From Methylopumilus sp009926035 (GTDB lineage Bacteria; Pseudomonadota; Gammaproteobacteria; Burkholderiales; Methylophilaceae): a DNA stretch of 64,000 nucleotides. Below, one piece after another: positions 8,657 through 17,232 of this stretch. Below the pieces are notes generated by a model. It was given only the letters and a program-made list of their open reading frames with translations, made no database searches and had not been told where the DNA came from. The DNA is taken from NCBI GenBank assembly GCA_041165405.1, contig JBEANL010000002.1, forward strand, positions 1-64,000, written 5' to 3'. How positions within the stretch are numbered: position 1 is the stretch's first letter; the number at the start of each line of letters is the position of its first letter. The position numbers were made by a program, and so were the translations under genes.

Positions 8657-10198
8657 TTAGTAAGCGTTACTTGATTTGAAATCTTCAATGGCTTTTTCAA
8701 GCGCTTTTTCATTGTCGCCAGATAAGTCAGTTGTTTTTTCTATGTCTTGCATAATTTTTTTGTATTTAGAATTCATGAAACCATGCAATGCATTTTCAAA
8801 TGCCAACACTTTGTTTGTTGGAACGTCATCAAAGTAGCCTTTGTTTGCTGCGAATAAAGTCACGGCCATTTGCGAAACATTTAAAGGTGTATATTGTGGT
8901 TGCTTCATAAGTTCAGTAAACATTCGGCCACGATCAAGCTGTTTACGTGTGGCTTCGTCAAGATCAGATGCAAATTGTGCGAATGCTGCTAACTCACGAT
9001 ATTGAGCGAGCGCTAAACGTACACCACCACCTAATTTTTTAATTACTTTAGTTTGAGCTGCACCACCTACACGAGATACAGAAATACCTGCGTTAATCGC
9101 TGGACGAATACCTGCGTTAAATAAGTCTGTTTCAAGGAATATCTGGCCGTCAGTAATCGAAATTACGTTTGTCGGCACGAATGCAGATACGTCACCTGCT
9201 GCAGTTTCAATAATCGGCAATGCAGTCAATGAACCTGTTTTACCTTTGACTTTTCCTTTAGTAAATTTTTCTACATATTCTTCATTCACACGAGCTGCGC
9301 GCTCAAGTAAACGTGAGTGAATATAGAACACGTCACCTGGATAAGCTTCACGACCTGGTGGACGACGTAAGAGTAATGAGATTTGACGATAAGCAATCGC
9401 TTGTTTTGTTAAGTCGTCATAAATAATAAGTGCATCTTCGCCACGATCACGGAAATATTCGCCCATCGTGCAACCTGCATAAGGCGCTAGAAATTGTAAT
9501 GCTGCTGAGTCTGATGCTGATGCTGCAACGACAATGGTATATTCCATTGCACCATGCTCTTCGAGCTTTCTCACTACGTTAGCGATCGTTGATGCTTTTT
9601 GACCAATCGCTACATAGATACAGGTCATGTTTTGACCTTTTTGATTGATAATCGCATCAGTTGCTACCGCTGTTTTACCTGTTTGACGATCGCCAATAAT
9701 CAATTCACGTTGGCCTCGTCCGACTGGCACCATAGAATCCACAGATTTCAAACCTGTTTGAACTGGTTGTGATACAGATTTACGAGCAATCACACCTGGT
9801 GCAACTTTTTCGATTTTATCTGTAAGTTTTGTTTTAACAGGGCCTTTGCCATCAATCGGTTGACCAAGCGCATTTACGACACGGCCGATTAATTCTGGGC
9901 CAACAGGCACTTCTAAAATTCGGCCTGTGCATTTACATACATCACCTTCAGTTATGTGTTCGTAATCACCTAACACTACGGCACCCACTGAATCTCGTTC
10001 AAGATTTAATGCAAGTCCATATGTGTTTCCTGGAAATTCGATCATTTCACCAGACATCACATTTGATAATCCGTGAATACGCACAATACCATCGGTCACT
10101 GAAACCACCGTACCTTGTGTTCTCGCCTCAGCGGTTGTCGAGAAGTTCTCTAATCGACTTTTAATGAGTTCACTAATTTCTGATGTTGATAACTGCAT
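8657..10198 (-). CDS. atpA: ATP synthase F1 alpha subunit
   Basis: Non-catalytic nucleotide-binding subunit of F1, 513 residues as in E. coli. The P-loop GDRQTGKT is at about residue 169, and the alpha-specific PGREAYPGDVFYIHSRLLERAAR region is complete. The start MQLSTSEISELIKSRLENF matches the amphipathic N-terminus that binds the delta subunit. It is preceded by atpH, 24 bp away. Confidence 0.98.
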   Translation of the reverse strand: MQLSTSEISELIKSRLENFSTTAEARTQGTVVSVTDGIVRIHGLSNVMSGEMIEFPGNTYGLALNLERDSVGAVVLGDYEHITEGDVCKCTGRILEVPVGPELIGRVVNALGQPIDGKGPVKTKLTDKIEKVAPGVIARKSVSQPVQTGLKSVDSMVPVGRGQRELIIGDRQTGKTAVATDAIINQKGQNMTCIYVAIGQKASTIANVVRKLEEHGAMEYTIVVAASASDSAALQFLAPYAGCTMGEYFRDRGEDALIIYDDLTKQAIAYRQISLLLRRPPGREAYPGDVFYIHSRLLERAARVNEEYVEKFTKGKVKGKTGSLTALPIIETAAGDVSAFVPTNVISITDGQIFLETDLFNAGIRPAINAGISVSRVGGAAQTKVIKKLGGGVRLALAQYRELAAFAQFASDLDEATRKQLDRGRMFTELMKQPQYTPLNVSQMAVTLFAANKGYFDDVPTNKVLAFENALHGFMNSKYKKIMQDIEKTTDLSGDNEKALEKAIEDFKSSNAY

Positions 10199-10222
10199 TA
10201 CTATCTCCTGATTATGATTAGC

Positions 10223-10759
10223 TTACGACTTCAACGCGTAGGCTAAATTTTGTAATTGCTCACGAACTGAAGCATCAATCACGGTGTCACCCACAATCAC
10301 TTTAGTACCACCAATGATTGCTTCATCAATCGTTACTTTTGCATCAATTTTTTTATTAAATTTCTTTTCTAAACTTTTAACTAATGTATCGACTTCTTTA
10401 TCTGTCGGTTTTGATGCCACAATAATTTCAGCATCAAGCGTACTTTCATCTGTTGCTTTTAATGTTTCAAAAAGCTGACTGATTTCTGGTAATACATTAA
10501 GTCTTTTATATTCGATCAAAAGCTTAATCAGATTTTCACCATATTGATTAAGTTTTTTTCCCGTAATTTTTACAAGCGCTTTTTCACGGTCTTCATCAGA
10601 GACTTTCGAATCATTAATGAACGCATGCATGCGTTCATCTAAAGACACTTGTGCTAAAAATTTCAACATCTCAGACCATTCGGAAAGGGATTTTTTTTCT
10701 TTAGCAAGATTAAATGCTGCAACGGCATAAGGTCTTGCGATTGTTGAAATTTCTGCCAT
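10223..10759 (-). CDS. atpH: ATP synthase F1 delta subunit
   Basis: Peripheral-stalk protein joining the b-dimer to the top of F1. The 178 residues have an N-terminal helical domain (ISTIARPYAVAAFNLAKE) and a C-terminal region with the conserved VDESIIGG-like motif, here IDEAIIGGTKVIVGD, near residue 150. It sits 7 bp after atpF, in the usual order. Confidence 0.96.
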   Translation of the reverse strand: MAEISTIARPYAVAAFNLAKEKKSLSEWSEMLKFLAQVSLDERMHAFINDSKVSDEDREKALVKITGKKLNQYGENLIKLLIEYKRLNVLPEISQLFETLKATDESTLDAEIIVASKPTDKEVDTLVKSLEKKFNKKIDAKVTIDEAIIGGTKVIVGDTVIDASVREQLQNLAYALKS

Positions 10760-10766
10760 GGTGGTC

Positions 10767-11237
10767 CTAAAGTTCTTTAGCTAATTTACTTAACATATCG
10801 CTATGGGCTTTCTTATCAATTTCTTTTGATAAGATTTTTTCAGCGCCTGCGATTGCAAGTATTGACACTTGTTCGCGTAAAGATTCTTTTGCGCGATTCA
10901 CTTCTTGGTCAATCTCTGCTTTCGCACCTAAGATAATACGATCGCCTTCAGTTTTTGCTTGATGCTTTGCTTCTTCTAAAATTTCTGACGCTCTTTTTTC
11001 AGCTTGAGAAATAATTTCAGATGCTTTCTGTTTAGCTTCGTTAAGTTGTTGTGTTGTTTTCTTTGCAGCAACTTCTAATGATGCTTTACCTTCTTGGGCT
11101 GCAGCTAAACCGTCGGCAATTTCTTTCTGACGCGTTTCAATCGCGCTTAAAAGAGGTGGCCACACGTACTTCACTGTAAACCAAATGAGAATCGCAAAAG
11201 CAATCGCTTGGGCAATTAACGTAAAATTAATATTCAT
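10767..11237 (-). CDS. atpF: ATP synthase Fo b subunit
   Basis: Membrane-anchored stator subunit. The 156 residues show one N-terminal membrane segment (about residues 4-24, with the family's FTVKYVWPPL following). A long charged helix rich in Lys, Glu, Ala and Gln runs to the C-terminus and would form the right-handed coiled-coil dimer. Only one b-type gene is present in the operon, as expected for a non-photosynthetic proteobacterium. Confidence 0.97.
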   Translation of the reverse strand: MNINFTLIAQAIAFAILIWFTVKYVWPPLLSAIETRQKEIADGLAAAQEGKASLEVAAKKTTQQLNEAKQKASEIISQAEKRASEILEEAKHQAKTEGDRIILGAKAEIDQEVNRAKESLREQVSILAIAGAEKILSKEIDKKAHSDMLSKLAKEL

Positions 11238-11277
11238 TTTTGCTCCTGTCTAAGTTCGGTTAAAAGAACCTAAACAA

Positions 11278-11553
11278 CTATTTTGCGATTGCGCTTAATA
11301 ATGGATTTGCAAATGCAAACATCATCACGATACCAACGCTAATAATGAAAGAAGCGTCAATCAAACCTAAAAGTAAGAATACTTTACCTTGCAATTGAGG
11401 AATCATTTCAGGTTGTCTTGCAGCGCCTTCTAAGAAGCTCGCACACATAATACCGATACCGATACATGCGCCTAAAGCTGCCAAACCAATCATCAAACCT
11501 AGACCAATTGCTGTATAAGATTGAATCATTGCTAAATATTGTACGTGTTCCAT
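11278..11553 (-). CDS. atpE: ATP synthase Fo c subunit
   Basis: Proteolipid of the rotor ring. The 91 residues form two hydrophobic helices joined by the polar loop ARQPE near residue 46. The ion-binding carboxylate is Asp66 in GLIDASF, aligned with Asp61 of E. coli. The glutamine-containing signature of Na+-type rings is not visible in the first helix, so a proton-driven ring is inferred. Confidence 0.97.
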   Translation of the reverse strand: MEHVQYLAMIQSYTAIGLGLMIGLAALGACIGIGIMCASFLEGAARQPEMIPQLQGKVFLLLGLIDASFIISVGIVMMFAFANPLLSAIAK

Positions 11554-11593
11554 GTTTACTTCCCTTTCAGTTAAAAATACTTAAATAAAAAAA

Positions 11594-12403
11594 CTAATGG
11601 CCTTCATGCGCCATCGATAAATACACCACCGTTAACATCATGAAGACAAATGCTTGTAGCCCCACAATTAGAATATGGAATATGGACCAACCTGCACCCA
11701 ATAATGCTCCAAAAAATATGCCTGTCACACTCGTTGACGCAAGTAAACCAAGTAGCAAGAAAATCACTTCGCCTGCGTACATATTTCCGAAAAGTCGGAG
11801 TGAGTGAGATAAAGGTTTAGAAATATATTCGATAATATTAAATAGAAAGTTTGCAGGCCAGACCCAAATTTTGCTGCCGAAGGGCGCTGTGAATAATTCA
11901 TGAATCCAACCACCAAAACCTTTTACTTTAATACCAAAATAAATCATAAGAATCCACACTGCAATCGCAAGTGCAAATGTGGTATTAATATCTGAAGTTG
12001 GAACGCTTCGCCATTCATGAATGCCTAAAGGTGCATAAATAAAATGCGCCATCACATCAATCGGTAAAAAGTCCATTGAGTTCATGACAAGCACCCAAAT
12101 GAAAACGGTAAGCGCGGCAGGTGCAATGAAAGCATGACGATCACCATGGAATATATTTTTAACTTGATCATCAATGAAACCAAACATGAGTTCTACAAAC
12201 GCTTGGCCTTTTGAAGGAATGCCGGCTGTGGCTTTACGAGCCACCATCCAAATTAATGCCATTGAAATAATACCCAGCAACACACCCATGACGAGTGAGT
12301 CAATATTTAAGCTCCAAAATGCACCTTCACCAATTGCCTTTGTATTAAAGGTTAAATGGTGGGTGATATATTCACTTGGTGTTAATGTACCTTCAGTTGC
12401 CAT
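11594..12403 (-). CDS. atpB: ATP synthase Fo a subunit
   Basis: Membrane subunit containing the proton half-channels. The essential arginine lies in the SHSLRLFGNMYAGE motif in the second half, and several hydrophobic helices are evident. I place the start at the ATG at 12403 (269 residues, MATEGTLTPSEY). The frame also opens at a TTG three codons earlier (12412), but an AGGAAA ribosome-binding site at 12415-12420 is only 2 nt from that TTG and 11 nt from the ATG. The C-terminus ends MAHEGH. Confidence 0.95.
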   Translation of the reverse strand: MATEGTLTPSEYITHHLTFNTKAIGEGAFWSLNIDSLVMGVLLGIISMALIWMVARKATAGIPSKGQAFVELMFGFIDDQVKNIFHGDRHAFIAPAALTVFIWVLVMNSMDFLPIDVMAHFIYAPLGIHEWRSVPTSDINTTFALAIAVWILMIYFGIKVKGFGGWIHELFTAPFGSKIWVWPANFLFNIIEYISKPLSHSLRLFGNMYAGEVIFLLLGLLASTSVTGIFFGALLGAGWSIFHILIVGLQAFVFMMLTVVYLSMAHEGH

Positions 12404-12431
12404 ATCTTTCAATATTTCCTAGTGACTTTTG

Positions 12432-12833
12432 TTAGTCTTCATTTAATTTTGTAATCGATGCGCCTGAAATAATGGCTGATAATACAAGCCCTGCAATCAG
12501 TGCAAATGGTGCAAGCGCTGTATAAAACTTAAACGCCAACCAAAGCGATACAAGTACTACAAAAATTTTTACAGCTTCAGCTTTTAATACATTAATAATG
12601 ATAGCTGCGGGCTCTTTACTCAAAGCCGTTTTGTGAGCAATTTTTGAGGCGAGAAGTACACCGAATATTACGGAGACACTACCGATCAACGCAGAAATAC
12701 CTGCATGCTTTCCAAAGACTACTGCAACTAAAACCGTTAATATGCCAGCGGCTTTAACCTGCAAACTCAACATTTTTTGAATGATTTGAGGGAATCGCTT
12801 CATTCTTTCAGTGATTTCATCAATATCGGACAT
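12432..12833 (-). CDS. atpI: ATP synthase assembly protein AtpI
   Basis: Small membrane protein encoded first in many proteobacterial atp operons, associated with c-ring assembly. The 133 residues contain about four hydrophobic segments after a charged N-terminal helix (MSDIDEITERMKRFPQII). Sequence is poorly conserved across the family, so the call rests on position, size and topology. It precedes atpB by 28 bp. Confidence 0.88.
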   Translation of the reverse strand: MSDIDEITERMKRFPQIIQKMLSLQVKAAGILTVLVAVVFGKHAGISALIGSVSVIFGVLLASKIAHKTALSKEPAAIIINVLKAEAVKIFVVLVSLWLAFKFYTALAPFALIAGLVLSAIISGASITKLNED

Positions 12834-12876
12834 TTAAGCTCACTGAATGAAAATTTTTTGAGTTACAAAGGCATGA

Positions 12877-12905
12877 ATTTTCGCTGGAATTGGCCGTTAC
12901 GTCAA
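12877..12905 (-). promoter_or_regulatory. Candidate sigma-70 promoter of the atp operon
   Basis: On the minus strand a -35 hexamer TTGACG (12900-12905) is separated by 17 bp from a -10-like GAAAAT (12877-12882). Transcription would begin near 12870, about 37 nt before the atpI start. The -35 matches 5 of 6 consensus bases and the -10 matches 4 of 6. Confidence 0.5.
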
Positions 12906-12919
12906 GGGTAAAGCTTACT

Positions 12920-13783
12920 TTATCCTTTAATTTTTTTAAGAATCTCATCCAATTGCTCCAAATTGCGATAATGCACTTTTAAAACGCCCGAACCATTCTT
13001 TTTAGCATCGATCGTAACCGATGCACCTAGGGTTTCGGCTAAAGATTCCTCAAGGTGACGAACATCCGCATTAGTTCTTTTAGGGGATGACTTCGCCTTA
13101 TCTGTTTTATGATTATTTTGTAAATTTTTTACTAATACCTCGACTTCGCGCACAGATAGATTTTTTTGAATTACCTCTTCGCACAACATAATTTGTTGGC
13201 TACCTTCTAAACCGATCAATGCTCTTGCATGACCCATATCAATTTTGCCACTTAATAATCGATCTTGAACAGGCTTCGTTAATGTTAAAAGTCTTAATAA
13301 ATTAGAAACCGTAACACGCGATTTACCCACAGCATCGGCTGCAGCTTCATGTGTCATATTAAATTCATCAATTAAACGTTTAATACCGATAGCTTCTTCT
13401 AATGGATTTAAATCTTCGCGTTGGATATTTTCAATGAGCGCCATTGCAAGTGCTGATTCATCAGGAATATTTTTAATAATGACAGGCACTTCATTTAAGT
13501 TAGCTAATTTAGCAGCACGCCAGCGTCTCTCACCTGCAATAATCTCATATTGGTTATTACCAATAGGCCTCACAATAATAGGTTGCATAACACCTTGCTT
13601 TAAAATCGATTGTGAAAGCGCATGCAATGCTTCTTCCTGCATAATGCTTCGCGGCTGATACTTACCAGGCTTTAAGTCGCTAATCGATAATGTTTGTAAA
13701 GAGCCTTCGTTCTTTGGTGTATCTTCATCAGTGTTTGACAATAATGCATCAAGTCCTCGACCGAGTCCTTTAGGTTTAGCCAT
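12920..13783 (-). CDS. parB: Chromosome partitioning protein ParB
   Basis: CTP-dependent clamp that loads at parS and spreads along DNA to mark the origin region. The 287 residues begin with the usual AKPKGLGRGLDALLS. A ParB/Srx nucleotide-binding domain follows with PGKYQPR and GERRWRAAK (about residues 38-90). Next come a helix-turn-helix parS-binding domain (EAIGIKRLIDEF to GKSRVTVSNLLRLL) and a C-terminal dimerisation segment. It overlaps parA by 8 bp. Two parS palindromes lie about 3.4 kb away, upstream of mnmG. Confidence 0.97.
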   Translation of the reverse strand: MAKPKGLGRGLDALLSNTDEDTPKNEGSLQTLSISDLKPGKYQPRSIMQEEALHALSQSILKQGVMQPIIVRPIGNNQYEIIAGERRWRAAKLANLNEVPVIIKNIPDESALAMALIENIQREDLNPLEEAIGIKRLIDEFNMTHEAAADAVGKSRVTVSNLLRLLTLTKPVQDRLLSGKIDMGHARALIGLEGSQQIMLCEEVIQKNLSVREVEVLVKNLQNNHKTDKAKSSPKRTNADVRHLEESLAETLGASVTIDAKKNGSGVLKVHYRNLEQLDEILKKIKG

Positions 13784-14552
13784 GTGACTTCCTCATTTCT
13801 TTTTGTATGATTTCTTCGGCAAGTTTTAAATAAGCAACCGCACCTCGTGATGAGCGGTCATACATTAAGATTGGCATGCCGTGACTTGGGGCTTCTGCCA
13901 ATCTTATATTTCTTGGAATAATGGTTTCATATACTTTGTCGCCAAAATGGGCAGTGAGTTGATCGGATACCTGTTGCGCTAACATATTGCGTTTATCAAA
14001 AAGTGTTTTTAACAATCCTTCAATTTCAATATGGGGATTTAAATTGCTTCTCACCTTTTTAATCGTGCCTACTAAATCAGATAAACCTTCTAACGCATAA
14101 TATTCACACTGCATTGGAATTAAAACAGCATCTGCAGCAGTTAACGCGTTCACTGTAATTAAATTAAGTGCGGGTGGACAATCTAACAATACATAATCGT
14201 AATCTTTTTTTAAATGTTGTAATGCTGCCTTTAATCTAGTTTCGCGTTTACTTTCATTCACGAGTTCAACTTCAGCGCCTGCAAGATTTCGATTCGAAGG
14301 TGCCAAATCAAAACCACCACGCTCACATTGAATCACAATGTCATTCAATGATTTACTTTGAATGAGCACATCATAAATCGATGTTTTGATGGCTGATTTA
14401 TCAATACCTGAACCTGTCGTTGCATTACCTTGCGGATCAAGATCAATGAGAAGCACCAATTTATTTTTAGCAGCTAAGCTCGCAGCTAAATTCACTGATG
14501 TCGTTGTTTTACCTACGCCACCTTTTTGATTCGTTACTGCTAATATACGCAT
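13776..14552 (-). CDS. parA: Chromosome partitioning ATPase ParA
   Basis: Walker-type ATPase that binds DNA non-specifically and moves ParB-parS complexes. The 258 residues begin with the deviant Walker A motif KGGVGKTT at residues 10-17 and contain the LIDLDPQGNATTG Walker A' region and YVLLDCPPAL (Walker B). The short N-terminus without an extra HTH marks it as a chromosomal (Soj-type) ParA, not a plasmid one. It lies 2 bp downstream of rsmG. Confidence 0.97.
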   Translation of the reverse strand: MRILAVTNQKGGVGKTTTSVNLAASLAAKNKLVLLIDLDPQGNATTGSGIDKSAIKTSIYDVLIQSKSLNDIVIQCERGGFDLAPSNRNLAGAEVELVNESKRETRLKAALQHLKKDYDYVLLDCPPALNLITVNALTAADAVLIPMQCEYYALEGLSDLVGTIKKVRSNLNPHIEIEGLLKTLFDKRNMLAQQVSDQLTAHFGDKVYETIIPRNIRLAEAPSHGMPILMYDRSSRGAVAYLKLAEEIIQKEMRKSHG

Positions 14553-14554
14553 AT

Positions 14555-15193
14555 CTAAAAATTATCTTTCTTTAATATTACTAAATATCGTTCTGCATCA
14601 ATAAAAGGCACTTCAAGCGGAATCAATGTGTATTGATTTTTTTCAAATGCTTCTAATTCTTGCTTAACATCTTTTGATTTCATCGCTAACCACACACCTT
14701 CTTTTTTTAACGTATGTTGTGTAAGTGACATCATATTTTTTAAATTTGAAAACGCTCTTGATGTCACCGCTTCAAAAAGTGTTATCGGTTGATAATCTTC
14801 AACGCGACTATTCACGACATCTAAATTCGTAAGTGCTAATTCACTTTTCACTTGTTGCATGAATGTCGTTTTTTTATTGACCGAATCCATTACAGTGACT
14901 TTTAATTCAGGTTTTGTAATTGCCAATACAATACCTGGAAATCCAGCGCCACTTCCTACATCTAATATATTTTTTACATGCACATGATTAAAAATAGATA
15001 AGCTATCAAGAAAATGAAGCTTGATCATTTCATCACGCTCGCGAATCGCTGTTAGGTTATAAACACGATTCCATTTTTCTACTAAATTTAAATATGTCAT
15101 CAGCTGATCAATCACTTGATCAGATAATTTCAAATCCATGCGTTGCAATCCCTCGATCAATAGATCGCGGTCTTTTTTTTCCGTGACATTCAT
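14555..15193 (-). CDS. rsmG: 16S rRNA (guanine527-N7)-methyltransferase
   Basis: Methylates G527 of 16S rRNA using S-adenosylmethionine. The 212 residues include a substrate-recognition stretch (WNRVYNLTAIRERDEM, about residues 41-56) and the SAM-binding motif ILDVGSGAGFPGI (about residues 80-92). It overlaps the end of mnmG by 4 bp, giving the classical gidA-gidB pair. Confidence 0.97.
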   Translation of the reverse strand: MNVTEKKDRDLLIEGLQRMDLKLSDQVIDQLMTYLNLVEKWNRVYNLTAIRERDEMIKLHFLDSLSIFNHVHVKNILDVGSGAGFPGIVLAITKPELKVTVMDSVNKKTTFMQQVKSELALTNLDVVNSRVEDYQPITLFEAVTSRAFSNLKNMMSLTQHTLKKEGVWLAMKSKDVKQELEAFEKNQYTLIPLEVPFIDAERYLVILKKDNF

Positions 15194-17103
15194 GCTGCTT
15201 TTTCTGGGCGATTTGCGGTCATTTTTTTAGGCTTATTTTTTCGTTTAATAAACACTAAAAGTAATGATATGGTCGCGGGTGTAATCCCAGAGATACGTGA
15301 AGCTTGTCCTAAATTTTCAGGCTTATGTAAATTTAATTTTTGTTGTGCCTCAACACTTAATCCATGCACTTCTTTGTAATCAAGATCGATAGGCAATGGA
15401 ATATCTAATTGATCTCGACTTCGATCCACTTCTTCTTGTTGTCTTACAATGTAGCCTTTATATTTTGCTGAAATTTCAACTTGTTCTCTGACTGCAGGAT
15501 CAATCAAACTAGCATCTTCTTTCATGAGTTCTTTAACGCCTTCAAAACTAACTTCAGGGCGTCTTAATAAATCAAATAAGTTATATTCGTGATCAATCGC
15601 TTTACCAATAATCGCCTGTTGTTTTTCAATCGAAATATCTTGAGGCCTTACAAAGAATTTTTTTAATCGCGCTTCTTCTGATTGAATGGTTTCTTGTTTT
15701 TGATTAAACATCAACCAGCGATCATCATCAACCAATCCTAAATTGCGGCCTATTTCTGTGAGTCTTAAATCGGCGTTATCTTCTCTTAACATCAATCGAT
15801 ATTCAGCTCGACTTGTAAACATTCTGTATGGTTCGGAAACGCCTCGCGTAATGAGGTCATCAACTAAAACACCTAAATAAGCTTCGTCACGCTTAGGGCA
15901 CCAGGATTCTTTATCTTGTGTCATTAAAGCGGCATTTGTTCCAGCCAACAATCCTTGCGCTGCGGCCTCTTCATAGCCCGTCGTGCCATTGATTTGTCCT
16001 GCAAAAAATAAGCCTTGAATCGATTTAGTTTCCAAGCTGGACTTCAAGTTACGCGGGTCAAAGTAATCATATTCAATAGCGTAACCCGGTCTTAGGATAT
16101 GCGCATTCTCTAACCCATTGATTGAACGGACTAATTTGTACTGTATATCAAAAGGTAAGCTCGTTGAGATACCATTGGGATAAATTTCATTGGTATTTAA
16201 GCCTTCTGGCTCTAAAAAAATCTGGTGGGAATTTTTATCTGCAAATCGATGAATTTTATCTTCTACCGATGGACAATAACGAGGGCCCACTCCTTCAATC
16301 ACACCGGTATACATGGGTGAACGATCTAATCCACTTCGAATAATGTCATGGGTCGATTCATTGGTATGCGTAATCCAACACGACACTTGTTGTGGATGTG
16401 TTGTTTTTTTTCCATAAAAAGAAAAATAAGGGGTCGGGGTATCGCCCGGCTGCTCTTGCATCACAGCATAATTAATTGTACGTCCATCAATTCTTGGGGG
16501 CGTGCCAGTTTTAAGTCGACCTACAGGTAGGCCAATTTCCCTTAAACGATGTGCTAAAGAAATAGAGGGTGGGTCACCTGCACGACCTGCTTGATAATTC
16601 GTTAGGCCCACATGAACGAGACCACTTAAAAATGTGCCCGCAGTTAAAACAACGGTTTTAGATTTAAATTGAATGCCAATTTGTGTCACCACCCCGGCAA
16701 CATGATCTTTATTTAAGAGAATGTCATCAACTGCTTGTTGAAAAAGCCAAAGATTAGGTTGGTTTTCAAGACGATGACGAATTGCGGCTTTATATAAAAT
16801 ACGATCTGCTTGAGCACGGGTAGCTCTGACGGCTGGTCCTTTACTACTATTTAAGATGCGAAATTGAATGCCAGCTTCATCGGTCGCAATTCCCATAGCG
16901 CCGCCTAACGCGTCGATTTCTTTAACTAAATGGCCTTTACCAATGCCGCCAATGGATGGGTTACAAGACATTTGACCTAAAGTTTCGATGTTATGGGTTA
17001 AAAGAAGAGTCTTTTGGCCCATACGTGCCGAAGCCAAGGCTGCTTCTGTACCGGCGTGTCCTCCGCCCACCACAATCACATCAAAACTATTAGGAAATTC
17101 CAT
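15190..17103 (-). CDS. mnmG: tRNA uridine-5-carboxymethylaminomethyl modification enzyme MnmG
   Basis: FAD-dependent enzyme which, together with MnmE, modifies U34 of tRNAs reading two-codon boxes. The 637 residues begin with a dinucleotide-binding motif VVGGGHAGTEAA near residue 11 and contain the MnmG signatures MSCNPSIGGIGKGHL and TGTFLSGL. A C-terminal helical domain ends in a Lys-rich tail. Its partner mnmE lies immediately upstream on the same strand, separated by a 129-bp gap that holds two parS sites. Confidence 0.98.
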   Translation of the reverse strand: MEFPNSFDVIVVGGGHAGTEAALASARMGQKTLLLTHNIETLGQMSCNPSIGGIGKGHLVKEIDALGGAMGIATDEAGIQFRILNSSKGPAVRATRAQADRILYKAAIRHRLENQPNLWLFQQAVDDILLNKDHVAGVVTQIGIQFKSKTVVLTAGTFLSGLVHVGLTNYQAGRAGDPPSISLAHRLREIGLPVGRLKTGTPPRIDGRTINYAVMQEQPGDTPTPYFSFYGKKTTHPQQVSCWITHTNESTHDIIRSGLDRSPMYTGVIEGVGPRYCPSVEDKIHRFADKNSHQIFLEPEGLNTNEIYPNGISTSLPFDIQYKLVRSINGLENAHILRPGYAIEYDYFDPRNLKSSLETKSIQGLFFAGQINGTTGYEEAAAQGLLAGTNAALMTQDKESWCPKRDEAYLGVLVDDLITRGVSEPYRMFTSRAEYRLMLREDNADLRLTEIGRNLGLVDDDRWLMFNQKQETIQSEEARLKKFFVRPQDISIEKQQAIIGKAIDHEYNLFDLLRRPEVSFEGVKELMKEDASLIDPAVREQVEISAKYKGYIVRQQEEVDRSRDQLDIPLPIDLDYKEVHGLSVEAQQKLNLHKPENLGQASRISGITPATISLLLVFIKRKNKPKKMTANRPEKAA

Positions 17104-17169
17104 GATTTGACTTCTGTTAGAAAAGGTGTAATTTTACTTTAATCTCGTCAGAATCACTATGAAAACGAT

Positions 17170-17185
17170 TGTTTCACGTGAAACA
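17170..17185. promoter_or_regulatory. parS centromere site 1
   Basis: The perfect 16-bp palindrome TGTTTCACGTGAAACA is identical to the well-known bacterial chromosomal parS consensus and would be a ParB loading site. It lies in the mnmE-mnmG gap, 3.4 kb from parB and about 5.4 kb from the probable oriC. Confidence 0.95.
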
Positions 17186-17210
17186 TTTACTTAAAAAGAA
17201 TATAAGGAAG

Positions 17211-17226
17211 TGTTCCACGTGGAACA
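17211..17226. promoter_or_regulatory. parS centromere site 2
   Basis: TGTTCCACGTGGAACA is also a perfect 16-bp palindrome and a standard parS variant. It is 41 bp from the first site, centre to centre, so the two lie on nearly the same helical face. Its right end is 7 bp from the mnmE stop codon. Confidence 0.93.
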
Positions 17227-17232
17227 AAAGAA

